Part shown: positions 62,461-64,000 of the stretch, in pieces
How the letters are laid out: each line of letters opens with the position of its first letter
Position numbering within the stretch: position 1 is the first letter of the stretch
Source: Acetobacterium sp.
GTDB lineage: Bacteria > Bacillota > Clostridia > Eubacteriales > Eubacteriaceae
NCBI RefSeq assembly: GCF_030652775.1
Contig: NZ_JAUSPS010000046.1
Coordinates: 1 to 64,000 of the forward strand
Length of the DNA: 64,000 bases
Direction of reading: 5' to 3'
The notes under the pieces: generated by a model
Told to the model about the DNA's origin: nothing
The model's database searches: none
Seen by the model: only the letters and a program-made list of their open reading frames with translations
Translations under genes and position numbers: made by a program

Positions 62461-64000
62461 ATGAAAAAGGTACGATTTAATATTAAAGGAAAAAGATCGG
62501 TTGATTTAATTGCAAGCGATGGAGAAAACTTACTGGAAGCTGCCAGAAGAGCCGGGGTCATGATTGACTCACCATGTAGCGGGAATGCAACCTGCGGTAA
62601 ATGCAAGGTGAAAATTGCATCGGGTCAGGTTAAAACAGAAAAAAGCAGACATATTTCCGAGGAAGAAATGGCCAATGGGATCGTTCTTTCCTGCAATGCT
62701 ACCATCATTGAAGATATCGAGGTGGAAGTGCCAGATTTAGCCTCCTCTTTTGTAAACGAAATGCAAATCACTGATCTATCAATCAACGAAAATAAAAACA
62801 TCAAATATGTGCGCAAGAAAATGATCAAAGAAGGAATGACCAATGCCAGCCGGCTCTGGTCAGAAATCATTCAATTGCCATGCCCCAATATTGAGGACAA
62901 CAGTGCCGATGAGGATCGGCTGAAACTCTATTTTAAACAGAATTTAGGCTATCTAGATATTGCCATCAGTTTGAATGTGATGAAAAAACTGCCGGATGCC
63001 TTTAGAAAAAATGACTTTTTAATTGAAGTCGTCTATTTAAAACGCCGGGATGTGGCTGAAATTCTCGATGTTAAACCGGCAAACAGCGAAAAATCGGTGC
63101 TATACGGGATCGCTTTGGATATTGGAACAACTTCCGTGTCGGCCTGTCTGGTGGATATGAACACCAATGAGATTTTAACAAAAGCCTCAATGGGAAATGC
63201 CCAGGTTAAGTATGGGGCTGATGTTATCAACCGGATTGTCTACTCTGAAAAGCCTGGCGGATTAGAAAATCTTCGTCATGCCATTGTCGACGAAAGTATC
63301 AATAACCTCATTGAAAAGTTGGTTAAAACAGTCGGCATCAACAAAGAAGATATTTACGAGGTCTGCGCTGCCGGAAATACTACCATGAATCACCTGTTGC
63401 TGGGATTGAACCCGGATTATTTAAGACGGGAACCGTTTATCCCAGCGATTAATGACATTCCCGAAATGAAATGTGCAGAATTGGGGATCAATGTTAATCC
63501 GGAAGGAAAAATATATCTGGCGCCATCCGTTGCCAGCTACGTTGGCGGAGATATTACCGCCGGGGTCTTTGCCGTGCCGGTGTGGATGCGGGAAGACTTT
63601 ACGATGCTGGTAGATCTGGGAACAAATGGCGAAATTGTATTTGGCAACAAGGACTTTTTAATGACCTGTGCCTGTTCGGCCGGACCAGCTTTTGAAGGCG
63701 GAGAAATCAGCTGCGGTACAAGGGCAGTGCCTGGTGCCATCGAACAAGTCACCATCAATGATGAAGATCTGAGACCTTTTTATAATACCATTGGTCATGT
63801 CAGCCCGGTGGGAATCTGTGGTTCGGGAATCATCGACTTAATTTGTGAAATGAAGCGAACCGGTATTATCAACGGTAAAGGTCGAATGGAACGAGACCTG
63901 AACCATCCCCGGATTAAATTTGATGAATACGGGATTGGCCAGTATTATCTCTATTCCAAAGAATTGGATAATGGTTCCAAAGATATATATATTACTGAAA
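62461..64000 (+). CDS. acsV: AcsV/RACo, reductive activator of corrinoid Fe-S protein (partial, runs off the window)
   Basis: 513 full codons are seen; the frame is open at the window end, so the C-terminus is missing. ATG at 62461 follows AAAAGGGGAGATTGTTA. N-terminal 2Fe-2S domain with Cys39, Cys45, Cys48 and Cys78 (SPCSGNATCGKCK), a linker, then the ASKHA domain starting GIALDIGTTSVSACLVD and continuing with VCAAGNTTMNHLLLGL and LVDLGTNGEIV. It re-reduces inactivated Co(II) corrinoid protein with ATP. Next genes are expected to be the other acs genes. Confidence 0.94.
   Translation, partial: MKKVRFNIKGKRSVDLIASDGENLLEAARRAGVMIDSPCSGNATCGKCKVKIASGQVKTEKSRHISEEEMANGIVLSCNATIIEDIEVEVPDLASSFVNEMQITDLSINENKNIKYVRKKMIKEGMTNASRLWSEIIQLPCPNIEDNSADEDRLKLYFKQNLGYLDIAISLNVMKKLPDAFRKNDFLIEVVYLKRRDVAEILDVKPANSEKSVLYGIALDIGTTSVSACLVDMNTNEILTKASMGNAQVKYGADVINRIVYSEKPGGLENLRHAIVDESINNLIEKLVKTVGINKEDIYEVCAAGNTTMNHLLLGLNPDYLRREPFIPAINDIPEMKCAELGINVNPEGKIYLAPSVASYVGGDITAGVFAVPVWMREDFTMLVDLGTNGEIVFGNKDFLMTCACSAGPAFEGGEISCGTRAVPGAIEQVTINDEDLRPFYNTIGHVSPVGICGSGIIDLICEMKRTGIINGKGRMERDLNHPRIKFDEYGIGQYYLYSKELDNGSKDIYITE

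Noticed and set aside
1-64000. CRISPR arrays, tRNA and rRNA genes, transposases, phage genes
   Set aside because: No regular spaced repeats, T-arm signatures, integrase or transposase motifs were found on reading the window.

Overview
The window looks like chromosomal DNA of an anaerobic, low-to-mid GC Gram-positive acetogen, most likely Acetobacterium or a close relative in the Eubacteriaceae. The strongest reason is the right edge, where a CooC-type CODH/ACS maturation ATPase (61604-62389) is followed by an AcsV/RACo-type corrinoid reductive activator (62461 to beyond 64000). That is the usual start of a Wood-Ljungdahl acs cluster. Extensive cobalt/cobalamin genes, many Fe-S and oxygen-sensitive proteins, lipoprotein-anchored binding proteins and strong GGAGG ribosome sites agree. 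No rRNA, tRNA, CRISPR array, insertion sequence or phage gene was seen. Family names come from reading the translated sequences; no database search was run.

Layout. 1-4.2 kb: AT-rich accessory stretch of small unknown membrane proteins, a DUF3267-like zincin, a decayed GHKL kinase relic and a tandem family of three related membrane proteins. 4.2-9.8 kb: SbcD/SbcC nuclease and a YgjP-like metallopeptidase, followed by a palindromic MITE-like element. 10.0-18.8 kb: a GntR(YtrA-type)-ABC operon with a perfect 13+13 bp operator, a reverse-strand siroheme/ferredoxin protein, a second ABC exporter, a DUF255 (YyaL-type) protein, MsrB and a rubrerythrin-like protein.

18.8-44.6 kb: a 26-kb cobalt/corrinoid island with two near-identical cobalamin riboswitches. 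The first precedes cbiJ-cbiQ-cbiO-cbiM-cbiN (corrin ring reduction plus the cobalt ECF transporter). The second precedes about 21 kb of same-strand genes: two tandem btuF-btuC-btuD cassettes whose ATPases carry an extra C-terminal domain, cbiZ, cobN, an ABC-2 exporter, a ChlI-type AAA protein, a ChlD-type AAA/VWA protein, a second divergent CobN and a radical SAM/SPASM protein. Two large chelatase-like subunits around one I/D pair, with an exporter and a radical SAM enzyme, is the best candidate here for an undescribed corrinoid or tetrapyrrole pathway.

44.6-57.9 kb: a metal-cofactor island. It has a ModABC-like transporter with an HMA metallochaperone and ModD, two C_GCAxxG_C_C proteins, three NifX-like proteins, two MinD-type ATPases with inserted ferredoxin domains, a DUF134 regulator, an Mrp/NBP35 ATPase, FmdE and a third BtuFCD-type transporter. 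Four promoters in it share TTGACATATG covering the -35 box, and two of these have a perfect inverted copy downstream of the -10, which suggests one regulon. No nitrogenase genes are present.

57.9-64 kb: an HdeD-like membrane protein with a large soluble domain, a divergent Crp/Fnr regulator and Cys-rich ferredoxin pair around a 16-bp perfect palindrome, about 570 bp of mostly noncoding DNA with a terminator and likely promoter, then cooC and acsV. The island imports cobalt and corrinoids, salvages and possibly re-metallates the ring; the metal island handles Mo/W and Fe-S cofactors; the acs cluster uses corrinoid and metal cofactors for acetogenesis.
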